A stretch of DNA of 64,000 nt, taken from contig JAVIAB010000049.1 of assembly GCA_032433765.1 (NCBI GenBank), positions 17,991,669-18,055,668 of the forward strand. The letters run 5' to 3'. A model generated the notes under the pieces. That model worked only from the letters and a program-made list of their open reading frames with translations. It did not search any database and was not told where the DNA came from. A program made the position numbers and the translations under genes. Shown here one piece after another: positions 55,193-64,000 of the stretch. Origin of the DNA: Megaustenia siamemsis (Eukaryota > Mollusca > Gastropoda > Stylommatophora > Ariophantidae). Within the stretch, counting starts at the first letter, position 1, and every line of letters begins with the position of its first letter.

Positions 55193-55384
55193 TGACAGCT
55201 TGACCAACAAAAAATGAACACAACAAAATACTGACTTGTCGGTCTACATTTGGTTCTCTTCAGAAAGCGAGAATAACAAAAATCACCGATGAGGTACAGA
55301 TAAATATTACTACATCTAGGATGATTACGTTAAGGCCAAACGTCGTCAGTATTTTGTTGTGTTCCTGTTTTGTTAAGCTGTCAC
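55193..55384. mobile_element. Foldback element with about 40-bp inverted ends
   Basis: GACAGCTTGACCAACAAAAA continuing to CAAAATACTGAC (55,194-55,235) is inverted as GTCAGTATTTTGTTGTGTTC continuing to AAGCTGTC (55,345-55,382), with a few mismatches. The 109-bp centre is not palindromic. It resembles a MITE or foldback transposon. No target duplication resolved. Confidence 0.75.
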
Positions 55385-55389
55385 AAACC

Positions 55390-55685
55390 AAATGTTCTGA
55401 GAGAGGCCAAAGCAAAAAGAGAAAGCTAATTTCCAATATTAGGAAGAAACAATCATCATTTTTTGGCAATGTAATGAGAAGAGAACAACTGGATATAATG
55501 TAACAACTGGGAAATTGAGGGACGAAGAGATAGAGGGAAGCAAAGAGAAAAAAATAACAGACAGCTTAAGAGAATGGCTTAGAAGAAGGTCAACAACAGA
55601 AATGATAAATAACAGTCGAGATCGAAAGTTGTGAAGAGACATCATCACCTACGCCAGCAGGCCCGGCACTTGATGATGATGGTGA
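55390..55685 (+). mobile_element. LINE-A 3' fragment, sixth copy
   Basis: Frame 55321-55503 ends SNIRKKQSSFFGNVMRREQL. Further frames give GKLRDEEIEGSKEKK-like sequence and WLRRRSTTEMINNSRDRK, then THITYASRPGT-type end and TGATGATGGTGA. Frameshifted. Confidence 0.8.
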
Positions 55686-55689
55686 TCTC

Positions 55690-55954
55690 ACCATACCTTG
55701 TTGAATGTACGTTACACCCCACTACTGGCTCCTTGCTACCAGCTTTACCGCAGCACTAGAATTACTAGCCTGTTCCCTAGGGTTTCAATGTATACCACCT
55801 CATTTGTAGTAGAGCGTCTGTTGGTCTATACTCACGATCACATCTGATTGGTCAAGGATCAGACAGTAGGAACTGGCTTGTTCCAGGTTGTTAAGTATAT
55901 GCATGCTGTATCTTTATAGAGTCAGGAAACTTTCCGATAGATCACTTCCTGGCT
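55690..55954. other. Non-repetitive interval, nothing recognised
   Basis: Contains ATGCATGC near 55,900. No gene or repeat match. Confidence 0.4.
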
Positions 55955-58900
55955 TATTGTATCACTGTCACTTCTAGAGCGTAACATCCTGTATCAATGT
56001 CACTTCTAGAGCGTGACATCCTGTATCACTGTCACTTCTAGAGCGTGACATCCTGCATCACTGTCACTTCTAGAGCGTGACATCCTGCATCACTGTCACT
56101 TCTAGAGCGTGACATCCTGTATCACTTTCACTTCTAGAGCGTGACATCCTGCATCACTGTCACTTCTAGAGCGTGACTCCTGTATCACTGCCACTTCTAG
56201 AGCGCAACATCCTGTATCACTGTCTCTTCTAGAGCGTGACATCCTGTATCACTGTCACTTCTAGAGCGTGACATCCTGTATCACTGTCACTTCTAGAGCG
56301 TAACATCCCGTATCACTGTCACTTCTAGAGCGTGGCATCCTGTATCACTGTCACTTCTAGAGCGTAACATCCTGTATCACTGTCTCTTCTAGAGCGTGAC
56401 ACCCTGTAGTACTGTCACTTCTAGAGCATAAAATCCTGTATCACTGTCATTTCTAAAGCGTAACACCCTGTAGTTCTGTCACTTCTAGAGCGTAACATCC
56501 TGATCATTGTCTCTTTTAGAGCGTGACACCCTGTAGGACTGTCACTTCTAGAGCGTAACATCCTGTATCACTGTCACTTCTAAAGCGTAACACCCTGTAT
56601 CACTGTCATTTATAAAGCGTAACACCCTGTATTACTGTCACTTCTAGAGCATAACATCCTGCATCACTGTCACTTCTAGAGCATAACATCCTGCATCACT
56701 GTAACTTCTAGAGCATAACATCCTGCATCACTGTCACTTCTAGAGCGTAACATCCTGTATCACTGTCACTTCTAGAGCGTGACATCCTGTATCACTGTCA
56801 CTTCTAGAGCGTGACATCCTGCATCACTGTCACTTCTAGAGCGTGACATCCTGCATCACTGTCACTTCTAGAGCGTGACATCCTGCATCACTGTCACTTC
56901 TAGAGCGTGACATCCTGTATCACTGTCACTTCTAGAGCGTGACATCCTGTATCACTGTCTCTTTTAGAGCGTGACACCCTGTAGTACTGTCACTTCTAGA
57001 ACGTGACACCCTGTATTACTGTCACTTCTATAGCGTAACACACTGTATCACTGTCACTTCTAGAGCGTAACACCCTGTATCACTGTCACTTCTAGAGTGT
57101 AACACCCTGTGTCACTGCCACTTCTAAAGCGTAACACCCTGTGTCACTGTCACTTCTATAGCGTGACATCCTGTATCACTGTCACTTCTAGAGCGTAACA
57201 TCCTGTATCACTGTCTCTTCTAGAGCGTGACACCCTGTAGTACTGTCACTTCTAGAGCATAACATCCTGTATCACTGTCATTTCTAAAGCGTAACACCCT
57301 GTAGTTCTGTCACTTCTAGAGCGTAACATCCTGATCATTGTCTTTTTTAGAGCGTGACACCCTGTAGGACTGTCACTTCTAGAGCGTAACATCCTGTATC
57401 ACTGTCACTTCTAAAGCGTAACACCCTGTATCACTGTCATTTCTAAAGCGTAACACCCTGTATTACTGTCACTTCTAGAGCATAACATACTGCATCACTG
57501 TCGCTTCTAGAGCATAACATCCTGCATCACTGTAACTTCTAGAGCATAACATCCTGCATCACTGTCACTTCTAGAGCATAACATCCTGCATTACTGTCAC
57601 TTCTAGAGCGTAACATCCCGCATCACTGTCACTTCTAGAGCATAACATCCTGCATCACTGTCACTTCTAGAGCGTAACATCCTGCATCACTGTCACTTCT
57701 AGAGCGTGACATCCTGTATCACTGTCACTTCTAGAGCATAACATCCTGTATCACTGTCTCTTTTAGAGCGTGACACCCTGTAGTACTGTCACTTCTAGAA
57801 CGTGACACCCTGTATTACTGTCACTTCTAGAGCGTAACACCCTGTATCACTGTCACTTCTAGAGCGTAACACCCTGTATCACTGTCACTTCTAGAGTGTA
57901 ACACCCTGTGTCACTGTCACTTCTAAAGCGTACACCCTGTGTCACTGTCACTTCTAAAGCGTAACACCCTGTGTCACTGTCACTTCTAGAGCGTAACACC
58001 ATGTATCACTGTCACTTCTAGAGCGTAACACCCTGTGTCACTGTCACTTCTAGAGCGTTACACCATGTATCACTGTCACTTCTAGAGCGTAACACCGTGT
58101 GTCACTGTCACTTCTAGAGCGTAACACCATGTATCACTGTCACTTCTAGAGCGTAACACCGTGTGTCACTGTCACTTCTAGAGCGTTACACCCTGTGTCA
58201 CTGTCTCTTTTAGAGCGTGACTCCCTGTATCACTGTCACTTCTAGAGCGTAACATCCTGTATCACTGTCTCTTTTAGAGCGTGACTCCCTGTATCACTGT
58301 CACTTCTAGAGCGTAACACCCTGTGTCACTATGTCTTTTAGAGCGCTACACCCTGTATCACTGTCTCTTTTAGAGCGTGACTCCCTGTATAAATGTCACT
58401 TCTAGAGCGTGACTCCCTCTATCACTATCTCTTTTAGAGCGTGACACCCTGTATCACTATCTCGTTTAGAACGTGTCACCCTGTATCACTGTCACTTCTA
58501 AAGCGTGACACTCTGTATAACTGCCACTTCCAAAGCGTGACACCCTGTATAATTGCCACTTCGAGAGCGTAACACCCTGTATCACTGTCACTTCGAGAGT
58601 GTAACACCCTGTATCACTGTCACTTCGAGAGCATAACACCCTGTATAACTGCCACTTTTTAGAGCGTGACACCCTGTATAACCGCCACTTCTAAAGCGTG
58701 ACACCCTGTATAATTGCCACTTCTATAAGTGAGTATCACAGTCACTTATAGAGCGTGACTCCTTGTATCACAGTCACTTATAGAGCGGGACACTCTGTAT
58801 CACAGTCACTTATATAGCGTGACACCCTGTATCACAGTCACTTATAGAGCGTGACACCCTGAATCACAGTCACTTATAGAGCGTGACACCCTGTATCACA

Positions 58901-59085
58901 GTCACTTATATAGCGTGACACCCTGTATCACATTCACTTATAGAGCGTGACACCCTGTATCACAGTCACTTATATAGCGTGACACCCTGTATCACAGTCA
59001 CTTATAGAGCGTGACACCCTGAATCACAGTCACTTATAGAGCGTGACACCTGTATCACAGTCACTTCTAGAACGTGACTCCTTGA
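55955..59085. repeat. 32-bp satellite (Sat8), about 97 copies
   Basis: The unit is CACTGTCACTTCTAGAGCGT then GACATCCTGTAT (32 bp). Variants include GTAACACC, TCTCTTTTAGAGC and, at the right end (58,730-59,080), CAGTCACTTATAGAG. The left part is relatively uniform and the right edge more diverged. Confidence 0.97.
56350..58010. repeat. 831-bp higher-order repeat in the 32-bp satellite
   Basis: TAGTTCTGTCACTTCTAGAG then ATCCTGATCATTGTC occurs at 56,471 and 57,302. The neighbours (GTAGGACTGTC, CATTTCTAAAGCG, GTAACTTCTAGAGC) recur in the same order. The offset of 831 bp is 26 monomers. Confidence 0.8.
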
Positions 59086-59269
59086 TTCCCAACACGTCAA
59101 GCAGCTGAATGATGATATTTAAATCTTCTTTTCTTGTAATGCAGACTTTGCCTGCGTTATCTGTGCCATGTCTCTGTTGTACATCTACCGCCTGACGGTA
59201 TAATCGTTCGCATGTATTTGAATTCATTGTCCTGTTTTGATACAGTCTCATTACTTTAATGAGACATTT
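59086..59269. other. Interval with an 82-codon minus frame
   Basis: Frame 59030-59278 includes KVCITRKEDLNIIIQLLDVL. It may be a diverged LINE reverse-transcriptase piece, but I cannot place it with confidence. Confidence 0.3.
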
Positions 59270-59358
59270 AGCATGCAAGATATGATCAGAAATGAAGAAC
59301 CGAGGGAAAAGCTAGAAATAATCCAAGCCATTGAATATATAAATAAACAACAGATAAC
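59270..59358 (+). mobile_element. LINE-C fragment, left of element J
   Basis: IRNEEPREKLEIIQAIEYIN then KQQITWF matches VRNTDLRKKLEIEPAIEHI and KKQQINWF of the LINE-C at 20,738-20,850. It is interrupted by element J. Confidence 0.75.
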
Positions 59359-59600
59359 ATGGTTTATGGTTATGGTAGGCCCCGGTATCACTGCAAACGA
59401 ATTAAAATCAATAATTGCTCAACCATCCGTGCCAGTGGAATCATCCGATTATTATCTCATCTCCCAAACAAAGTCCCCATCATAGCAGTCTCAGCACACG
59501 CCAAAAGACATAAGGCGAAACCGCACAGAAAGTGGACACAACCATCTGTTGTCCACCATACGATATCACCATTCATCGTAAACAATCGGAATACTTATAA
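59359..59600 (+). mobile_element. Element J, copy 3
   Basis: GGTTATGGTAGGCCCCGGTA then MVGPGITANELKSIIAQPSV, and in another frame IIAVSAHAKRHKAKPHRKW. It ends near CATTCATCGTAAACAATCGG, shorter than the copy at 60,752-61,379. Target duplication not resolved. Confidence 0.7.
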
Positions 59601-59852
59601 ACATTGTTTAGTAACGTGACAAGACAGAAATATCAAAACACAATACAACGAGCTTCAATAAACGTTGCGAGAACACCAGACTCATGGGCCGACCACGAAA
59701 AAGATGGATCGATGGAATATTAGAAATACTTGGAATCATAACAGCAGCAGTAGCGAACAGACGAGCAAAAGACCGCAAATTATATCTCTACTCGACGCTG
59801 AAAGGCAAATGAGGAAGGAAGGAAGAAGAAGATGCATTTTGGAGATGTTTTC
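59601..59852 (+). mobile_element. LINE-C 3' end, right of element J
   Basis: TRLMGRPRKRWIDGILEILG then ITAAVANRRAKDRKLYLYST is a LINE-C-type C-terminus. The end is GGCAAATGAGGAAGGAAGGA and AGAAGAAGATG, a GAA-type tail. Followed by the site duplicated around element I. Confidence 0.75.
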
Positions 59853-59867
59853 TTTGCTGTTCAATGT

Positions 59868-60237
59868 GGGGGTGCACAAGCGCCTGTGACCTGCGGTCGC
59901 AATAGCAGGGTCGGCGCACCATCAGCCGACCATGACCTAGCAGTTCTACCTCCTCGGGGTCTCCCCTGGTAACAGTCTGTGTCAACACAGGCTGGCTCAC
60001 AGAAGCTAGGATCGCCGTGTTCCCTGTAGTGGTGGCTGTTACTGATATAGAGGACCCAGTATTGCAGTACCTCGGGGCTGGACTAGTAGTTTCCCAGCGT
60101 AGCCTGGGACAGACGAACTCCAACCTCTCCAGTAAGAGCCGGGAATGTCAAGAAAGCCATTACGACCCGCCACATCTTATGAGTCAAAGGGCAACAAGCT
60201 CGTATCAGCTCGTGGCAATCACAACAACAACAACAAC
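59868..60237 (+). mobile_element. SINE-like element I, copy 2, with 15-bp target duplication
   Basis: 370 bp from GGGGGTGCACAAGCGCC to (CAA)n, bounded by identical TTTGCTGTTCAATGT at 59,853-59,867 and 60,238-60,252. Same internal order as 47,500-47,862. The CAA run next to the right duplication marks the 3' end. I find no clear A and B boxes. No coding function supported. Confidence 0.9.
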
Positions 60238-60252
60238 TTTGCTGTTCAATGT

Positions 60253-60751
60253 AAGGCATTTCATTTATCTTAATTTTTGTTTTCTTTTCTTTCTTCACTT
60301 CTTGTACTCGTTTTGGGAGTCGAGGGAGATATAAAATTCTGGTTCTCGAACATTTTACACCTTCGCTCATTGTGTACTGATGCCGTTGTGGCGTTTCTTT
60401 GATATTGTCTGTCCATCTTACTCTGAGTCTGTCTCTTTACCCTTCTATTTTAATATATTCTTTGTACGGTAAGGAATCACACGACATTCTTTCTAGATGG
60501 GCAAACCAGTTTATTTTGTTGTTTATGTATGTAGTTTAGGTTTAGCTCAACGCCTACTCTTTCTCTTATAATATCATTTCTGATTCTGTCTTTTCTGGCT
60601 ACTCCAAGCGCATTTCTAAGACATCTCATCTCTGAGGTGACAAGCTTTCTTTTGAGCTTAGACGTAAGTGCCCATGTTTGGCATTGTAGCACAATGTTGG
60701 AATGAACATACTCTGTATAAGATGTTTCTTGGTGGTAATAGGTATTGCGTC
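60253..60751 (-). pseudogene. LINE-C-like C-terminal region, right of element J in element sense
   Basis: Minus frame 60477-60761 reads SNIVLQCQTWALTSKLKRKL, TSEMRCLRNALGVARKDRIR and NYIHKQQNKLV, the same block order as CYQCQNWTLDSRTLRK and EMKCVRRMTGNSSRDRVR in LINE-C. Further down, in shifted frames, come VREPEFYISLDSQNEYKK-type sequence. Frameshifted. Interrupted upstream by element J. Confidence 0.8.
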
Positions 60752-61379
60752 TAAGACACATTCACATCTAAGAGTGAATCAGTGAAGGTCACAAAATCAT
60801 ATTCTCTCTGTGGTTTTACTAACTACAGGTCATGTGGCTTCTGTTGGATTGGAAATGATAACTTACCACCACTGTGTGTCTATATGTTTGGAATTGGATT
60901 CATCAATGACGGCCTAACATCATTAAGTGCTATGACGATCATCATTTTCGGGAGGACGTGAACTCCCATGGTATATGGTGGATAGGCGGCAGGAACCATT
61001 GAAGGCTATGTCTGAAAAGTGTTCCTTCTTGCAGTTTCCTCATATTCCAAGTCCGGCTTGTTGCAGGAGCTACTGAGTTAAGTGCTCTGTGCACACCGTG
61101 AGCTGTGTGTCTCATCCGTTTTGATCCTACTTCGATATCCCGCTTGTTTACGATGAATGATGATATCATATGACAGGGAACAGTTGGGTTCACTTTCTGC
61201 GCGGTTTCGCCATATGTCTTTTGGCGTGTGCTGAGACTGCTACGATGGGGACTACAGTTACCTTTCTTTGTTTGGGAGATGAGTTAGTAATTCGGATGAT
61301 TCCACTGGCACGGGCGGTTGAGCAATTATGGATTTTAATTCGTTTGCTGTGATACCGAGGCCTTCCATAACCAATAACC
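60752..61379 (-). mobile_element. Element J, copy 4, complete, with 15-bp target duplication
   Basis: 628 bp between AATAGGTATTGCGTC (60,737-60,751) and AATAAGTATTGCGTC (61,380-61,394), 14/15 identical, inside LINE-C. Element sense begins at 61,379 with GGTTATTGGTTATGG. Frames read MEGLGITANELKSIIAQPPV (61258-61449 region) and IVAVSAHAKRHMAKPRRK. Downstream: GATATCATCATTCATCG, CACGGTGTGCACAGAGCAC, GCCTATCCACCATATACC. No tRNA boxes seen. Possibly a SINE of other origin or a piece of a larger element. Confidence 0.85.
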
Positions 61380-61600
61380 AATAAGTATTGCGTCGTGTTG
61401 AAGTATAAGGGATAACTGTCCCAATATTTGGTTTCATTTGTTGGATCATATATCTATTTCTTTATAGATTTTACCATCTTTAGAAATGTTGTTCCCAGAT
61501 ATTTAAAGTTTGTTGTTTGTTTTATAACTTGATGTTTCTACCCGCTAAGTTTAATAAAGATGTCCTTTTTTTCTTCCTATTCTATGAATGTATATTTATT
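61380..61600 (-). mobile_element. LINE-C-like RT-adjacent segment, left of element J in element sense
   Basis: The minus sequence gives NFKYLGT then, shifted, ISKDGKIYKEIDI and NQILGQLSLILQH. This matches NFKYLGSTL, TEIDIRCNKACQVIGQV of the LINE-C at 20,893-21,210. With 60,253-60,751 it forms one element split by J. Confidence 0.8.
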
Positions 61601-62085
61601 TTTTTAACCATCGCTCTAACTGGGAGTAAATAAGTTAAGAAAAGGCATTTCTCAATTAGAAGAAAATAAAGATGAACGATATGAAATCAAAATGAAAAAT
61701 CGGAAATCAGAAGAAAATATCAGAAATCACTGTCGCATGAAAGAAGTCTGCGACAGGTGTGGCGATATCGCTAATTGAGACCTCCTGTGACTGATGACAT
61801 TTCGCAAAGTAACAATGAACCCAAGCTCAACGCCCAGTGCACGACGCAAGCTGGTACTAATGGCAGCCACACCCACACACTACATCAAGGCGTTCACAGC
61901 TGGCCGGCATCACCGGCCGACCGTTGGTAGCTCTTTTATTTCGGACGTTGTTTAAAAAAAAAATTGTAGAAACTGGAGACAGAAATGTCATTGAACAGAT
62001 ACCGTGTGTGTTTGTGTCAAAATTTACAAAAGCAAACACAGTCCTATAACAATAATGTCGCACATGGCTTCATCATTACATCATA
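61601..62085. other. Non-repetitive interval, nothing recognised
   Basis: A-rich, with ACACCCACACAC near 61,870 and A9 near 61,955. Frames 61857-62063 (-) and 62004-62189 (+) lack recognised domains. Confidence 0.4.
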
Positions 62086-64000
62086 TGTTCTTTGCAAAAC
62101 GTTGCATTCACCACAGCCCGTCTGAAAGTATCTCTGTCTCTAGTCAGATCTCCCACAGAACATTATTACATTCACCACAGCCCGTCTGAAAGAATATCTG
62201 TCTCTAGTCAGATCTCCCACAGAACATTACATTCACCACAGCCCGTTTGAAAGTATCTCTGTCTCTAGTCAGATCTCCCACAGAACATTATTACATTCAC
62301 CACAGCCCGTCTGAAAGAATCTCTGTCTCTAGTCAGATCTCCCACAGAACATTATTACATTCACCACAGCCCGTCTGAAAGAATCTCTGTCTCTAGTCAG
62401 ATCTCCCACCGAACATTACATTCACCACAGCCCGTTTGAAAGTATCTCTGTCTCTAGTCAGATCTCCCACAGAACATTATTACATTCACCACAGCCCGTC
62501 TGAAAGAATCTCTGTCTCTAGTCAGATCTCCCACAGAACATTACATTCACCACAGCCCGTTTGAAAGAATCTCTGTCTCTAGTCAGATCTCCACAAGAAC
62601 ATTATTACATTCACCACAGCCCGTCTGAAAGAATCTCTGTGTCTAGCCAGATCTCCCACAGAAACATTACATTCACCACAGCCCGTCTGAAAGTATATCT
62701 GTGTCTAGCCAGATCTCCCACAGAACATTACATTCACCACAGCCCGTCTGAAAGTATCTCTGTCTCTAGTCAGATCTCCACAAGAACATTACATTCACCA
62801 CAGCCCGTCTGAAAGTATCTCTGTGTCTAGCCAGATCTCCCACAGAACATTACATTCACCACAGCCCGTCTGAAAGAATCTCTGTGTCTAGCCAGATCTC
62901 CACAAGATTATTACATTCACCACAGCCCGTCTGAAAGAATCTCTGTCTCTAGTCAGATCTCCACAAGAACATTACATTCACCACAGCCCGTCTGAAAGAA
63001 TCTCTGTCTCTAGTCAGATCTCCACAAGAACATTACATTCACCACAGCCCGTCTGAAAGAATCTCTGTCTCTAGTCAGATCTCCACAAGAACATTACATT
63101 CACCACAGCCCGTCTGAAAGAATCTCTGTCTCTAGTCAGATCTCCACAAGAACAGTACATTCACAACAGCCCGTTAGAAAGAATCTCTGTCTCTAGTCAG
63201 ATCTCCACAAGAACAGTACATTCACAACAGCCCGTTAGAAAGAATCTCTGTGTCTAGTCAGATCTCCACAAGAACAGTACATTCACAACAGCCCATCTGA
63301 AAGTATCTCTGTGTCTAGCCAGATCTCCACAAGAACATTACACATTCACCACAGCCCATCTGAAAGTATCTCTGTGTCTAGTCAGATCTCCACAAGAACA
63401 GTACATTCACCACAGCCCATCTGAAAGTATCTCTGTGTCTAGTCAGATCTCACAAGAACAGTACATTCACAACAGCCCGTTAGAAAGTATCTCTGTGTCT
63501 AGTCAGATCTCCACAAGAACATTACATTCACCACAGCCCGTCTGAAAGAATCTCTGTCTCTAGTCAGATCTCCACAAGAACATTACATTCACCACAGCCC
63601 GTCTGAAAGAATCTCTGTCTCTAGTCAGATCTCCACAAGAACATTACATTCACCACAGCCCGTCTGAAAGAATCTCTGTCTCTAGTCAGATCTCCACAAG
63701 AACATTACATTCACAACAGCCCGTTAGAAAGAATCTCTGTCTCTAGTCAGATCTCCACAAGAACATTACATTCACAACAGCCCGTTAGAAAGAATCTCTG
63801 TGTCTAGTCAGATCTCCACAAGAACATTACATTCACCACAGCCCGTCTGAAAGAATCTCTGTCTCTAGTCAGATCTCCACAAGAACATTACATTCACCAC
63901 AGCCCGTCTGAAAGAATCTCTGTCTCTAGTCAGATCTCACAAGAACATTACATTCACCACAGCCCGTCTGAAAGAATCTCTGTCTCTAGTCAGATCTCCA
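62086..64000. repeat. 61-bp satellite (Sat9), about 31 copies, continues past the window
   Basis: The unit is ACATTCACCACAGCCCGTCT, GAAAGAATCTCTGTCTCTAG, TCAGATCTCCACAAGAACAT, T (61 bp). The left third has a longer form with TCCCACAGAACATTATT. GTGTCTAGCCAG and CCCGTTAGAAAG variants form blocks near 62,640-62,900 and 63,150-63,290. Confidence 0.96.

Overview
The window reads as repeat-dense eukaryotic (metazoan) DNA. I see no host protein gene, rRNA gene, CRISPR array or bacterial-type operon. By my own boundaries roughly 60% of the 64 kb is tandem-repeat DNA. Most of the rest is short 3' ends of non-LTR retrotransposons (LINEs), tRNA-headed SINEs and other dispersed repeats. The LINE 3' ends include an RNase H-bearing family whose C-terminus carries an EKLYG-type motif and a family with an [10 protein letters not shown] motif. 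From memory these C-termini resemble elements common in lophotrochozoan, especially molluscan, genomes. That host assignment is an inference only.

Layout. 1-15,600: one satellite superfamily with a shared core but four successive periods (30, 35, 41, then 41/38 bp), broken by one LINE-B 3' end at 13,528-13,922. 15,838-17,010: 32-bp satellite. 17,222-21,815: LINE-A copies, one split by a 37-bp array and one split by an inserted LINE-C. 22,230-26,165: 27-bp and 34-bp T-rich satellites interrupted by LINE-A, a composite LINE-D-tailed element and LINE-E. 26,210-28,637: LINE-B fragments (one with its 3' terminus amplified as a 39-bp array), a tRNA-headed SINE and LINE-F fragments. 28,638-30,205: a SINE whose 38-bp A-box head is amplified about 34 times, inserted in LINE-F with a 12-bp target duplication. 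31,108-35,967: 4.9-kb polypurine GAA/GGA tract. 37,697-42,350: 83-bp satellite with a 2,082-bp higher-order unit. 42,395-48,101: a mosaic of LINE and SINE copies. 48,102-53,445: TAG/GTA-rich arrays with 30-, 12/15- and 30-bp units. 54,676-55,050: hAT-like MITE. 55,193-55,384: foldback element. 55,955-59,085: 32-bp satellite with an 831-bp higher-order unit. 59,270-61,600: nested LINE-C, element J and SINE I, two insertions with clear target duplications. 62,086-64,000: 61-bp satellite running off the window.

How it fits together. No pathway is encoded. The coherent story is genomic: LINEs supply 5'-truncated 3' ends, each family carrying its own microsatellite tail (TGA, GAA, ATG, TAGA or GA). 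SINEs and LINEs insert into one another and into satellites, and pieces of the elements themselves become new tandem arrays. The long open frames in the window are by-products of stop-free repeat units and should not be read as genes. Family letters A-K and S are local labels made by comparing copies inside this window.
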